This document shows, one piece after another, positions 1 through 8,495 of a DNA stretch of 64,000 bases. The stretch is from an uncultured Phascolarctobacterium sp. GTDB taxonomy: Bacteria > Bacillota > Negativicutes > Acidaminococcales > Acidaminococcaceae. Where the stretch lies: positions 62,001 to 126,000 of the forward strand of contig NZ_CAAGLX010000017.1 of assembly GCF_900770955.1 (NCBI RefSeq). The letters run 5' to 3'. Below the pieces are notes generated by a model. That model was given only the letters and a program-made list of their open reading frames with translations, had not been told where the DNA came from and did no database searches. Position 1 is the first letter of the stretch; every line of letters starts with the position of its first letter. The position numbers were made by a program, and so were the translations under genes.

Positions 1-479
1 GCCTTAGCAGCAGCGTAGTTAGCCTGGCCCGCGTTGCCCATGAGGCCAACGACAGAGCTGATGCTGACAATTTTGCCAGCTTTTTGTTTCATCATGTATT
101 TGATAGCGGCCTTGGTGCAATTGAACACACCCTTCAGGTTGGTGGTCAGAACTGCGTCCCAATCCTCTTCTTTCATACGCATCAGCAAACCGTCACGGGT
201 AATGCCTGCGTTGTTTACGAGGATATCAATGCGGCCGAATTCTTTAACAACTTCATCTACCATAGCAGTAGCAGCTTCGTTGGAGGAAATGTCTGCCTGT
301 ACTACGAAAGCCTTGCGACCCATAGCTTCGATTTCTGCAGCAACCTCTTTAGCAGCAGCTTCACTGCCTGCGTAGTTTACAACAACATCAGCACCTTCGG
401 CAGCGAGAGCCAGTGCGATTGCACGGCCGATACCGCGGGAAGCACCGGTTACGAGAGCTTTTTTACCTTCTAACTTCAT
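1..479 (-). CDS. fabG: 3-oxoacyl-ACP reductase FabG (3' end outside window)
   Basis: NADPH-dependent reductase of the fatty-acid elongation cycle, an SDR-family Rossmann protein. The translation starts MKLEGKKALVTGASRGIG, carrying the TGxxxGxG cofactor motif at about residues 12-18. NNAG follows near residue 90, and the catalytic Ser and the YxxxK motif (ANYAAAK) lie near the window edge. The ATG at 479 follows a GGAGAA ribosome site. About 159 codons are present, so roughly a third of a normal FabG lies beyond base 1. It is the last visible gene of the fapR-plsX-fabH-fabD-fabG operon, 108 bp after fabD. That gap holds no obvious terminator, so co-transcription is likely. Family assignment is secure. 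Confidence 0.95.
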   Translation of the reverse strand, partial: MKLEGKKALVTGASRGIGRAIALALAAEGADVVVNYAGSEAAAKEVAAEIEAMGRKAFVVQADISSNEAATAMVDEVVKEFGRIDILVNNAGITRDGLLMRMKEEDWDAVLTTNLKGVFNCTKAAIKYMMKQKAGKIVSISSVVGLMGNAGQANYAAAK

Positions 480-587
480 TGTAAGTTCTCCTTATCATTC
501 AATTCATCATCTGCCATTTAGTCTTCACAAATACATACTGCATGTACGTTTAGGGGAATTGCAAAGCTGGCAGTTTATCCCGGTGAA

Positions 588-1529
588 TTATTTATTCAGC
601 TCAGCTAAGGTTTTTTCCAGGCTGGCAGCGTCTTCAATGTTGAGAGCCATCATGCCTTTAGCAATCTTCTTGGTGAAGCCGGTCAGAACCTTGCCCGGGC
701 CAACCTCAACAAAAATGTCTACGCCGCCTGCAACCATGTTGCGTACGCTGGTTTCCCAGAGAACAGGCATAGCAGCTTGTTTAACGAGCAGTTTTTTGAT
801 TTCTTCGCCGCTGGTAACTTCCTGAGCAGTTACGTTTGCAACAACAGGAACGGTGATATCTTTGATTTCAATCGGAGCCAGAACCTCAGCCAGACGGTCT
901 GCAGCAGGCTGCATCAGAGTGCTGTGGAAAGGAGCGCTTACGGGCAGCAGCACAGCGCGTTTTGCACCGGCAGCCTTCAGAGCTTCGATAGCTTTATTTA
1001 CAGGGTTAACTGCACCTGCGATAACAACCTGACCGGGGCAGTTGAAGTTTACTGCCTGAACTGCTTCACCGGATTCAGCTTCTACGCTGCGGCAGATTTC
1101 TACGATTTTGTCGCTGTCCAGGCCCAGGATAGCAGCCATGCTGCCTTCGCCTACGGGAACAGCCTCTTGCATGAACTGGCCGCGTTTGTTAACGATGCGA
1201 ACAGCGTCAGCAAATTTCAGAGCGCCGGTGTTTACCAGTGCGCTGTATTCGCCCAGGCTGTGGCCTGCAGCGATATCGCAGCTTACGCCATGCTCTTTCA
1301 GAACTGCTGCACATGCAGTGCTGGCAGTCAGGATAGCGGGTTGGGTGTTAGCGGTCAGCTTCAGGTCTTCTGCAGGACCTTCGAAGCACATTTGGCTGAT
1401 GGAATAGCCAAGAGCTTCATCAGCCTCTTCAAAAATCTGTTTTACAACAGGATATTCATCATAAAATGCTTTGCACATGCCAACGGTCTGAGAACCTTGG
1501 CCGGGGAATACGAATGCGATTTTACTCAT
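588..1529 (-). CDS. fabD: malonyl-CoA:ACP transacylase FabD
   Basis: Transfers malonyl from CoA to acyl carrier protein, supplying the elongation unit for fatty-acid synthesis in the cytoplasm. The protein (313 aa, typical length) opens with FPGQGSQ. It has the nucleophile elbow GHSLG with Ser91 and the catalytic His202 in APFHS. The frame stays open 33 bp further upstream, but the ATG at 1529 is preceded by GAGGTAA at proper spacing and gives the usual MSKIAFVFPG start, so it was chosen. It sits between fabH and fabG in the FapR-controlled operon. Confidence 0.96.
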   Translation of the reverse strand: MSKIAFVFPGQGSQTVGMCKAFYDEYPVVKQIFEEADEALGYSISQMCFEGPAEDLKLTANTQPAILTASTACAAVLKEHGVSCDIAAGHSLGEYSALVNTGALKFADAVRIVNKRGQFMQEAVPVGEGSMAAILGLDSDKIVEICRSVEAESGEAVQAVNFNCPGQVVIAGAVNPVNKAIEALKAAGAKRAVLLPVSAPFHSTLMQPAADRLAEVLAPIEIKDITVPVVANVTAQEVTSGEEIKKLLVKQAAMPVLWETSVRNMVAGGVDIFVEVGPGKVLTGFTKKIAKGMMALNIEDAASLEKTLAELNK

Positions 1530-1593
1530 CGTGTAAATTACCTCACTTTCGATAATAATCAAATACTATTAAGGCAAACGAAAAATGTTTGGA

Positions 1594-2583
1594 TTATTTA
1601 CTCCATTTGAGAACAATAGCTGCCCAGGTCAAGCCTGCGCCAAAGCCATCAAGAATAATGTTGTCGCCTTTTTTCAGTGCGCCGGCCTTCTGAGCCTCGC
1701 ACAGAGCGATAGGAATAGATGCGGCAGAGGTATTAGCGTATTTGTCTACGTTTACCCAAACCTTATCCATAGGCATCTTCAGACGCTTAGCAGCGGAGGT
1801 GATGATGCGGTAGTTAGCCTGATGCGGGAACAGCATATCCAGCTCTTCCGGCTTCATATTCGCATTAGCCAGAGCACGCTTTGCAGTCTTGCCCATAATC
1901 TGGATAGCGAATTTGAAAACCTCCTGACCGTTCATATGAATGGTGTGGTCTTTTGCAGCAACGGTTTCTTCGCTTGCCGGGTTACGGCTTCCACCTGCCG
2001 GCTGCAGCAGGAACTTGCCGCCATTGCCGTCAGCACCCATATCAATGCCCAATACGCCATAGCCCTCTTCAACCTCGCCAACTACAGCAGCACCGGCACC
2101 GTCACCGAAGAGAACGCAGGTGTTACGGTCGGTCCAGTTCATGATACGGCTCAGAGTTTCCGCACCGATAATCAGAATCTTGTTATACAGACCGCTCTTA
2201 ACCATCTGGCTTGCTACAGCAAGGCTGTAAACAAAGCCGCTGCAACCTGCAGCCAGGTCAAAGGCAGCTGCATTTTTAGCACCCAGACGAGCCTGTACCA
2301 GGCAGGCAGTAGACGGGAAAATGTAGTCGGAGGAAGCAGTACCTACGATAACGAGGTCAATCTCTTCCGGAGCAACGCCGGCGTCCTTCAGTGCTTCTAC
2401 AGCAGCATTATACGCCAGATCGGAGGTTGCTTCTTCCGGAGCAGCAATGTGACGCTGCTTGATACCGGTACGCTCAGTAATCCATTCGTCACTGGTCTCA
2501 ACAATTTTCTCCATGTCTGTATTAGTGATGATCTTCTCAGGAACATAATGTCCTAAACCTAAAATACCAACAGCTCTTGTCAT
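1594..2583 (-). CDS. fabH: 3-oxoacyl-ACP synthase III FabH
   Basis: Condenses acetyl-CoA (or a branched acyl-CoA) with malonyl-ACP to start fatty-acid synthesis. The 329-aa product has the full thiolase-fold triad: Cys114 in AAGCSGF, His255 in FPHQAN and Asn285 in ANTSAAS. The C-terminal GFGAGLTW motif is also present. The ATG at 2583 follows GAGG. The gene lies 4 bp after plsX and 64 bp before fabD, so it is inside the same operon. Primer preference (straight versus branched chain) cannot be told from sequence alone. Confidence 0.96.
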   Translation of the reverse strand: MTRAVGILGLGHYVPEKIITNTDMEKIVETSDEWITERTGIKQRHIAAPEEATSDLAYNAAVEALKDAGVAPEEIDLVIVGTASSDYIFPSTACLVQARLGAKNAAAFDLAAGCSGFVYSLAVASQMVKSGLYNKILIIGAETLSRIMNWTDRNTCVLFGDGAGAAVVGEVEEGYGVLGIDMGADGNGGKFLLQPAGGSRNPASEETVAAKDHTIHMNGQEVFKFAIQIMGKTAKRALANANMKPEELDMLFPHQANYRIITSAAKRLKMPMDKVWVNVDKYANTSAASIPIALCEAQKAGALKKGDNIILDGFGAGLTWAAIVLKWSK

Positions 2584-2587
2584 TTAT

Positions 2588-3601
2588 CTAATTCCTCATT
2601 TCTTTTGATTCCGCAATCTTGTCTTTGATGATACTTACAACATCCTGCTCGGCAAAGTCCATAGCTACGTGAATAGCATTAGTAATTGCCTTGGCCTTGG
2701 AGCTGCCGTGGCAGATAATAAAAGGCGCGCGGATGCCTAACAGCAAAGCTCCGCCGTATTCGGCAGGATCAAGACGTTTTTTCAGGCCCTTCAGCGCAGG
2801 CTTAATTAAAAGTCCGCCCAGCTTTGCCAGAATGCCGCCGTTCATAATCGCGTCCTTCATCAGCGTCATGATTGCCTTGGCCAGACCTTCACCGAACTTC
2901 AGCACGACGTTACCGACGAAGCCGTCGCAGACAACCACATCTACCGTGCCCTTGTTGATGTCGCGTCCTTCAACATTGCCGATAAAGTTTATCGTCCGAG
3001 TATCCTTTAAAAGCGGGTAAGTCGCCAGTGCCTGTTCGTTACCCTTAGTTTCTTCTTCACCGATGTTCAAAAGTCCTACCTTCGGCTGAGAAATTTTTAA
3101 AATTTTTTCTGCGTACACCGTACCCATGATAGCACTTTGCACCATATGCTCAGGCTTGGCATCAACCTTGGCACCACTGTCAAGCACTACGGTAGTACCC
3201 TTCAGGCTGGGAATCGGCGTTGCAATCGCAGGTCGTTCCACGCCCCTGATGCGGCCTACGCAAAAAAGCGCTGAGGCGACGGCAGCACCTGTGCTGCCGG
3301 ATGAAACAAGGGCATCACATTCCTTGTTTCTCAGCAATCCTGCCGCAACTACGATAGATGCGTCCTTTTTGGACTTTACCGCAATAGCAGGATGCTCGTC
3401 CATCGCAATTACCTCGCCGGCATGATGAACAGTAATCTTCGGATTTTTATCTGCGCCGTATTTTACCAGCAACTCACGGATTACTTTTTCATCGCCAACC
3501 AAAACAGTTTCGCAGCCATATTCCTTTACAGCATTGACTGCGCCTAAAACAAGCTCCTTGGGACCATAATCGGTACCCATTACATCTACGGCGATTTTCA
3601 T
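2588..3601 (-). CDS. plsX: phosphate acyltransferase PlsX
   Basis: Makes acyl-phosphate from acyl-ACP, the first step of the PlsX/PlsY route to phosphatidic acid at the membrane surface. The 337-aa protein begins MKIAVDVMGTDYGP and carries the glycine-rich SSGSTGAAVASA stretch near residue 105, both characteristic of PlsX. Its start codon overlaps the stop codon of fapR (ATGA, 4 bp), so the two are translationally coupled. The fapR-plsX-fab order is the classic Firmicute lipid cluster. Confidence 0.95.
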   Translation of the reverse strand: MKIAVDVMGTDYGPKELVLGAVNAVKEYGCETVLVGDEKVIRELLVKYGADKNPKITVHHAGEVIAMDEHPAIAVKSKKDASIVVAAGLLRNKECDALVSSGSTGAAVASALFCVGRIRGVERPAIATPIPSLKGTTVVLDSGAKVDAKPEHMVQSAIMGTVYAEKILKISQPKVGLLNIGEEETKGNEQALATYPLLKDTRTINFIGNVEGRDINKGTVDVVVCDGFVGNVVLKFGEGLAKAIMTLMKDAIMNGGILAKLGGLLIKPALKGLKKRLDPAEYGGALLLGIRAPFIICHGSSKAKAITNAIHVAMDFAEQDVVSIIKDKIAESKEMRN

Positions 3602-4185
3602 GCTTCCTGCTCCCCCTCATGCTTAGTTCTGTTATCCAAAGAAACAATAATGAACTTAGCGCGAAAAACCTCTTCGTTATTGTTTTTCACGGAAACAAAA
3701 ATATAATATTTATCCATGCGGCGGTGAGTAACCACTGCACGGGCTACAAGCACAGCTCCTGCATTGACGGGCAGCTTATACTTGACATTACCTACAGCAG
3801 TCAGTGCATATTCCGCATCTACAACAGCCAGAGCCAAAGTATTGGCCATGGCAAACATATAATAACCGCGTGCGATTCCGGTACGCTCAAGCACCATATC
3901 CGGTGTAATCTTCAGCGTTGAGATGCCGATTTTGTTCAGCTCCAGATCCAACAGCTCGCCCACGATATCTTTTTTATCAATGGCACGCAGCTTGGTCTGA
4001 GCTTCCTCTGCCATAGTACGAGTTCTGGCACGCAGCTCAGGAATTCCCAGAGCAACACGGTCCAGACGAATTGTCTGTACGCTGACATCCAGCATTTTTG
4101 CCAGTTGCTCATCAGTGCTGAAAGGATTATCCCTTAGCAGCTTCTTCAAGCTTCTGTGACGTATTAATTTTTTAGAAGAAGTCAT
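3598..4185 (-). CDS. fapR: FapR, malonyl-CoA-responsive repressor of lipid synthesis
   Basis: Transcription factor that represses fatty-acid and phospholipid genes and is released by malonyl-CoA. The 195-aa protein has an N-terminal DeoR-like helix-turn-helix (about residues 18-55, NPFSTDEQLAKMLDVSVQTI) and a C-terminal hot-dog thioesterase-like effector domain (about 85-190). Both match FapR in order and length. It is the first gene of the operon and its own promoter carries a FapR-type operator, so autoregulation is expected. The stop overlaps the plsX start. Confidence 0.95.
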   Translation of the reverse strand: MTSSKKLIRHRSLKKLLRDNPFSTDEQLAKMLDVSVQTIRLDRVALGIPELRARTRTMAEEAQTKLRAIDKKDIVGELLDLELNKIGISTLKITPDMVLERTGIARGYYMFAMANTLALAVVDAEYALTAVGNVKYKLPVNAGAVLVARAVVTHRRMDKYYIFVSVKNNNEEVFRAKFIIVSLDNRTKHEGEQEA

Positions 4186-4197
4186 TACCTCACCTGC

Positions 4198-4257
4198 TTT
4201 TTAGTACCAGCTCATAATATCTGTTTTTATTATAAGAGCATAGCAGGTTTTTGGCAA
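4198..4257 (-). promoter_or_regulatory. fapR operon promoter with FapR operator
   Basis: On the minus strand, TTGCCA (4252-4257), a 17-bp spacer and TATAAT (4229-4234) form a strong sigma-A promoter. Just downstream, over the expected transcription start, plus-strand bases 4198-4220 read TTTTTAGTACCAGCTC followed by ATAATAT. This matches the FapR operator pattern TTAGTACCWRNTAHTAA with a single mismatch. A repressor bound here would block initiation, matching known FapR autoregulation. Confidence 0.85.
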
Positions 4258-4358
4258 GGGTTTTTTAGCAAAAAAATTGTGACATCCCTTACATTTCGGC
4301 AATTTCTTTAATTACATAATTAACTATCCGTAAAATCTGATTGTTTGCCGTATCATGT

Positions 4359-4389
4359 AAAAAGCCTCCGGAAAAAATTCCGAAGGCCT
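4359..4389 (-). terminator. terminator after rpmF
   Basis: GCCTTCGGAA and TTCCGGAGGC pair around a T-rich loop on the minus strand and are followed by TTTTT. It ends the DUF177-rpmF transcript before the fapR promoter. Confidence 0.8.
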
Positions 4390-4405
4390 TATCAACAGCT
4401 TAAAA

Positions 4406-4585
4406 TTATTCAGCTTTAGCAATGACTTGTTTGCCATTGTAGTAACCGCATTCAGGGCAAACGCGATGCGGCATTTTCATTTCATGACATTGCGGGCATT
4501 CAACCATGCCAGGAACGCTCAGTTTCCAGTTAGCACGACGTCTGTCACGACGGGCTTTAGACATTTTTCTCTTAGGTACTGCCAT
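4406..4585 (-). CDS. rpmF: 50S ribosomal protein L32 (zinc-finger form)
   Basis: Small protein of the large ribosomal subunit, 59 aa. It starts MAVPKRKMSKARRDRRR, the L32 signature. It contains two CxxC pairs (CPQC near residue 30 and CPEC near 43), so this is the zinc-binding form. It follows the DUF177 gene by 35 bp, the conserved bacterial pairing, and is closed by a terminator. Confidence 0.97.
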   Translation of the reverse strand: MAVPKRKMSKARRDRRRANWKLSVPGMVECPQCHEMKMPHRVCPECGYYNGKQVIAKAE

Positions 4586-4620
4586 TTCTCAATACACCTC
4601 CTCAGTGCTATGAAGTGAAT

Positions 4621-5124
4621 TTAATTTTTGATGAATTGCTTTAATGCCGCCAGCCTCGGATCTACAGTGAACCTGTCGCATCCGCAGTCACCATCATTAA
4701 GATCAGCGCCACAAACGGGACAAAGTCCCCGGCAGTCTGGCTTACACAGAGCCTGCATGGGCTCTGCAAGCAGCAGCCCTTCACGAAGCGGTTCCGTTAT
4801 ATCAATAACGTCCGAATCGTAGACAAAAGCATCATTTTCAATATGTTCAGCACTTGCCGGATAAAACTTCTCGACAACCTCTGCCCTGGTTTCACCTGTA
4901 AAATCCTTCAGACAACGGCTGCAGGTACGTCGTACCTTAGCAGTCATTACAGCCTGCAGCAATAATACATCACCAGCGTTGCTCATGGTGCCTTCTAAAT
5001 TTACTGTGCCGTCAACTGCAAGCTCTTCAGCTGCAAGTTCCAGCTCAGCAGGCGAAAGCTCATAAGCAAGAGTTTTTTCACCGACTAGTCTTTTCTTGAT
5101 TTCTGCGACATTTATTTTAATCAT
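4621..5124 (-). CDS. DUF177 / YceD family protein
   Basis: A 167-aa cytoplasmic protein of the DUF177 (YceD) family, nearly always encoded directly before rpmF and linked in other bacteria and plastids to 23S rRNA accumulation. CSRC near residue 97 and a C-terminal cysteine cluster (CKPDCRGLCPVCG, then CGC) are visible and suggest metal binding. The ATG at 5124 follows GGTGAA. The assignment rests on the cysteine pattern, length and rpmF linkage; the molecular role is not known from the sequence. Confidence 0.88.
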   Translation of the reverse strand: MIKINVAEIKKRLVGEKTLAYELSPAELELAAEELAVDGTVNLEGTMSNAGDVLLLQAVMTAKVRRTCSRCLKDFTGETRAEVVEKFYPASAEHIENDAFVYDSDVIDITEPLREGLLLAEPMQALCKPDCRGLCPVCGADLNDGDCGCDRFTVDPRLAALKQFIKN

Positions 5125-5142
5125 ATTTCACCAATCGTTACA

Positions 5143-5171
5143 ATTATAGCGGTATTACCGCTCTTTGTCAA
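5143..5171 (-). promoter_or_regulatory. promoter of DUF177-rpmF
   Basis: Perfect consensus on the minus strand: TTGACA (5166-5171), 17-bp spacer, TATAAT (5143-5148), ending 18 bp before the DUF177 start. Such strength fits a ribosomal-protein operon. Confidence 0.9.
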
Positions 5172-5230
5172 GTAAAAATGCTTTGTACGGATAAAAACTG
5201 TTATCAGTTACTATAACCTCATGCAAATGC

Positions 5231-6439
5231 CTACAGCTTGATGATTCTGCGGCAGATATTATATGTATCGCGGGCAATGACCAGCTCCTCGTTCGTCGGG
5301 ATAACGAAAATTTTTACACGCGCACGGCGCACGCTGATTTCGCGCTCCTTGCCGCGTACCTGATTGAGGTCCGGATCGATGCGTGTGCCGAGATATTCCA
5401 GGCCGTTGCAGATTTTATCACGCATAAAGGGAGAATTTTCGCCTAAGCCCGCAGTAAAGACAATCGCGTCTACACCACCCATTGCCGCTACATAACCGCC
5501 TATATATTTTTTTACCTTGTAGGCAAATACATCGATTGCCAGCTGGCTGCGGTCATCTCCGCGGTTGGCTGCACTTTCCAGATCACGGAAATCGCTCGAC
5601 AGACCGCTGATTCCGAGAATACCGCTGCGGCGGTTCAGATAATCATCTATCTGCTGCGCATTCATATTTTCCTTTTCCATCAGGAAGGGAATAATCGCCG
5701 GGTCAATCTCGCCGCTGCGTGTACCCATAATCAGGCCCTCAAGCGGTGTATAGCCCATGCTTGTATCAATAGATTTGCCGTATTTGATTGCCGCAATGCT
5801 GGCACCGTTGCCAAGATGACAGCTGATAATACGCAAATCGTTCATATGCTCCTGCATCAGCTCCGCAGCACGCAGAGCAACATATTTATGCGAGGTACCG
5901 TGGAAGCCGTAACGGCGCACACCGTATTTGACATACATTTCATAAGGCAGGCCGTAAAGATATGCAACCTTCGGCATCGTCTGATGAAAGGCTGTATCAA
6001 ACACTGCTACCTGCGGTGTACCGCGCATAATTTCCATGCAGGCATTGATGCCGTACAGATTAGGCGGATTATGCAGAGGAGCAATCTCACAGCAGGCCTC
6101 GATACCGCGCAGCACGTCACTGGTAATCAGCACACTGTCGGTAAAGCGCTCGCCGCCATGCACAACACGGTGACCTACAGCATCAATCTCGGACATATCC
6201 TTGATAACGCCGTATTCCTTGCTGGTCAGCGCCTTAATCGCCATACGGATACCAACCTTATGGTCAGGAATTTCCTCTTTTAAATCAATTGTATATTTGC
6301 CAGCCGGCGTATGCTTCAGTGTGGAACCTTCCATACCGATGCGTTCAATCAGGCCTTTGGCCATGACATGCTCGCCTTCCATGTTTATCAGCTGATATTT
6401 GATAGATGAGCTGCCACAATTTACTACGAAAACAATCAC
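5231..6439 (-). CDS. ackA: acetate kinase AckA
   Basis: Interconverts acetyl-phosphate plus ADP with acetate plus ATP, yielding ATP in fermentation. The 402-aa product has the expected sites: VNCGSSSIK near the N-terminus, HRVVHGGE near residue 85, GFHGTSHKYV near 175, GTRSGEIDP near 233 and NEELVIARDT at the C-terminus. The frame is open further upstream, but a GTG at 6439 lies 6 nt after GGGAGG and gives the normal N-terminus, so it was taken as the start. No phosphotransacetylase gene is adjacent. The divergent neighbour, tmcAL, also uses acetate. Confidence 0.95.
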   Translation of the reverse strand: MIVFVVNCGSSSIKYQLINMEGEHVMAKGLIERIGMEGSTLKHTPAGKYTIDLKEEIPDHKVGIRMAIKALTSKEYGVIKDMSEIDAVGHRVVHGGERFTDSVLITSDVLRGIEACCEIAPLHNPPNLYGINACMEIMRGTPQVAVFDTAFHQTMPKVAYLYGLPYEMYVKYGVRRYGFHGTSHKYVALRAAELMQEHMNDLRIISCHLGNGASIAAIKYGKSIDTSMGYTPLEGLIMGTRSGEIDPAIIPFLMEKENMNAQQIDDYLNRRSGILGISGLSSDFRDLESAANRGDDRSQLAIDVFAYKVKKYIGGYVAAMGGVDAIVFTAGLGENSPFMRDKICNGLEYLGTRIDPDLNQVRGKEREISVRRARVKIFVIPTNEELVIARDTYNICRRIIKL

Positions 6440-6549
6440 AATAAGCCTCCCGGTCAACGCCAAATTTAAATCGAGTCTTAAATACCAATACACTATTAGT
6501 ATACACTATTCGTGGCCAATTGAACAGAAATATTTTCTCAATTCTCAGC

Positions 6550-6561
6550 CTATGCTATAAT
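6550..6561 (+). promoter_or_regulatory. probable extended -10 promoter of tmcAL
   Basis: TATAAT at 6556-6561 is preceded by an extended TGC. No good -35 box is seen, so recognition would rely on the extended -10. It lies 35 bp before the start codon. Confidence 0.55.
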
Positions 6562-6595
6562 ATTCACAGAGATAAAATAATGCGAGGTAAAAAAT

Positions 6596-7774
6596 ATGCA
6601 GGCCACAGGCATCATTGCCGAATATAATCCATTTCATAACGGTCATCTTTATCATATACAGGAAACTAAGCGTCTGACGCAGCAGCCCGTCATTGTCGTA
6701 ATGAGCGGCAGCTTTATGCAGCGCGGCGAGCCTGCTGTTTTAAGCAAATGGCAGCGCGCCTACTTTGCCGTCCGCGGCGGTGTCGATTTAGTGCTGGAGC
6801 TACCCTGCGTCTTTACCCTGCGCAGTGCCGAGTTCTTCGCCAAGGGCGCTGCAGCGCTTTTAGCAGCTACAGGCTGCGTCAACGCGCTTGCCTGCGGCAC
6901 GGAAAATCCTCAAAGCGATTTTGAAGCTTCGGCACGCCTTGCCTGCAGCGCTGAAGCGCAAGCAAAGCTGCGTGAGCTTCTGCAAAGCGGCTTAAGCTAT
7001 GCGCAGGCCTGGGAAAAAATTTTAGGCGAACACACAGCCTTCCGCTCTCCCAACGACATTTTGGCGCTGGAATATACCAAGGCGCTGCTGCAGACTGCTG
7101 CAGACATTCAACCATTTTATCTGCAGCGCACAGATAAAGGCTATAACTCCACCGCTATCGGCAGCAGTATAGCCAGCGCCAGTGCCATCCGGCAGGCTTT
7201 AGCGGCAGGCGACGACAGCTGGCGGCAGGCTGTACCTGAGTACACGCACGCAGCTCTTGCCACCGGCGGCTATAAAGCACAGCTTTTGTGGCAGCTGCTG
7301 AAATACCGCCTGCGTCTGCTCACGCCACAGCATCTGGCGGAGCGCTGCGAAGCCAGCGAAGGCATCGAAAACCTGCTCAGCCGGGCTGCAGACTGCAATT
7401 GTCTGCAAACAGCACTCGCTGCCTGCAGCAGTAAGCGCTACACCGCCAGCCGCATCCGCCGCCTGCTGCTGCAAATACTGTTGGACCAGTCCAAAGCAGT
7501 ATGGCAGCAGCAAGCCCCGGCCTATTTGCGCGTGCTGGCCTTTAACGACACCGGCCGTCAGCTGCTGCACAGGATGAAAGCAAGCGCTCAGCTACCAATT
7601 ATCAACAAGCTGGGCCGTAATGCCCTGTACAACGGCAATGCTTCCTACCGCTTGCAGCTGTCAGCGGAAGTAACCGCTACCGACCTGTGGTCAATGCTGC
7701 AGAGCGACACAGCGTTCGACCGCAGCGGCAACGACTTTTATCAGTCACCCCTCTATGTCCGCAGCAAAATATAA
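6596..7774 (+). CDS. tmcAL: tRNA(Met) cytidine acetate ligase TmcAL
   Basis: Acetylates the wobble cytidine (ac4C34) of elongator tRNA-Met using acetate and ATP. The family was formerly YlbM, nucleotidyltransferase-like. The 392-aa protein opens with GIIAEYNPFHNGH, carrying the HxGH nucleotide motif, followed by SGSFMQRGEPAVLSKW near residue 44 and LELP near 72, all family hallmarks. GAGGTAAAAAAT precedes the ATG. It is divergent from ackA, which controls acetate/acetyl-phosphate; a shared substrate is a plausible reason for the pairing, though this is inference. Confidence 0.93.
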   Translation: MQATGIIAEYNPFHNGHLYHIQETKRLTQQPVIVVMSGSFMQRGEPAVLSKWQRAYFAVRGGVDLVLELPCVFTLRSAEFFAKGAAALLAATGCVNALACGTENPQSDFEASARLACSAEAQAKLRELLQSGLSYAQAWEKILGEHTAFRSPNDILALEYTKALLQTAADIQPFYLQRTDKGYNSTAIGSSIASASAIRQALAAGDDSWRQAVPEYTHAALATGGYKAQLLWQLLKYRLRLLTPQHLAERCEASEGIENLLSRAADCNCLQTALAACSSKRYTASRIRRLLLQILLDQSKAVWQQQAPAYLRVLAFNDTGRQLLHRMKASAQLPIINKLGRNALYNGNASYRLQLSAEVTATDLWSMLQSDTAFDRSGNDFYQSPLYVRSKI

Positions 7775-7818
7775 CAGCAACCCATATTGCCGACACCGCA
7801 ATTAAAGCAAGCAAAAAA

Positions 7819-7866
7819 AAGCTGTAACGCAAGCGTCTATAAGCAACGCCTGCTGTTACAGCTTTT
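7819..7866. terminator. bidirectional terminator between tmcAL and the coiled-coil gene
   Basis: GCTGTAAC pairs with GTTACAGC across a 26-nt loop. The stem is flanked by an A-run on the left and TTTT on the right, so it can end convergent transcripts from both sides. Confidence 0.8.
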
Positions 7867-7875
7867 ATAATGCTC

Positions 7876-8475
7876 TTATTCTTCCTCGACAGCTTCCTGT
7901 TCAGGAACATCCTCAGCGACTGCCGGAAGCTCCAGTTTCTCCATCTCATTTTCTACGTTTACTTTGTTTTCTTCCAGTCCTTTTAATGCGCTGGACAGAT
8001 TACCGCTCAGGTAAGCCAGCATATCCTCTGCATATTGCAGGGAATCCTGCTTCACCTGCAAAGCGTAAGCATCGGCAGCAGTCTTGGTTTCCTCCTGATA
8101 GCGCAACGCATTGGCTTTGATATCTTCTGCAGCAGCATTAGCCTGCTTAACAACCTCCTCCTGCTGTACCTTGGCATCAGCTTCAGCCTGAGCAACACTG
8201 ATAATACGCTCAGCCTCATCCTTGGCCTGCTGTACTATACGGTCAGCATCGGCATAAGCCTTGTTGACAATATTCTTCTGCTCCTCCAGCACCTGGTTGG
8301 CACTTTTGATTTCGCGCGGAATTGCTTCCTTCAAATCGTCGATAATATTCAGCAGATCGTTTTCATCAAGCATAATCTTATCCATCAAAGGAAAATGTCT
8401 TGCATTAGAAACCAGATCAAGAAATTGTTCAAAAAGTCCATCGAGTGCTACATTAGTTTTGTTGCGTTCAATCAT
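7876..8475 (-). CDS. coiled-coil protein of unknown function (F0-b/DivIVA-like)
   Basis: A 199-aa protein with no signal peptide. Residues about 45-150 form a long charged, alanine-rich coiled coil (AKDEAERIISVAQAEADAKV and similar) and the C-terminus is very acidic (EQEAVEEE). This pattern is often labelled ATP-synthase subunit B-like, but the membrane helix of a true b subunit is absent. It starts 20 bp after coaD and ends at a terminator, so it is the last gene of rsmD-coaD. A scaffold or cell-division role is possible but unproven. Confidence 0.75.
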   Translation of the reverse strand: MIERNKTNVALDGLFEQFLDLVSNARHFPLMDKIMLDENDLLNIIDDLKEAIPREIKSANQVLEEQKNIVNKAYADADRIVQQAKDEAERIISVAQAEADAKVQQEEVVKQANAAAEDIKANALRYQEETKTAADAYALQVKQDSLQYAEDMLAYLSGNLSSALKGLEENKVNVENEMEKLELPAVAEDVPEQEAVEEE

Positions 8476-8495
8476 GATATCAACCCCTATAAAAT

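Noticed and set aside
777..1610. Plus-strand frame of 277 codons opposite fabD
   Set aside because: Antisense to fabD, unnatural Cys- and Tyr-rich composition, no ribosome site.
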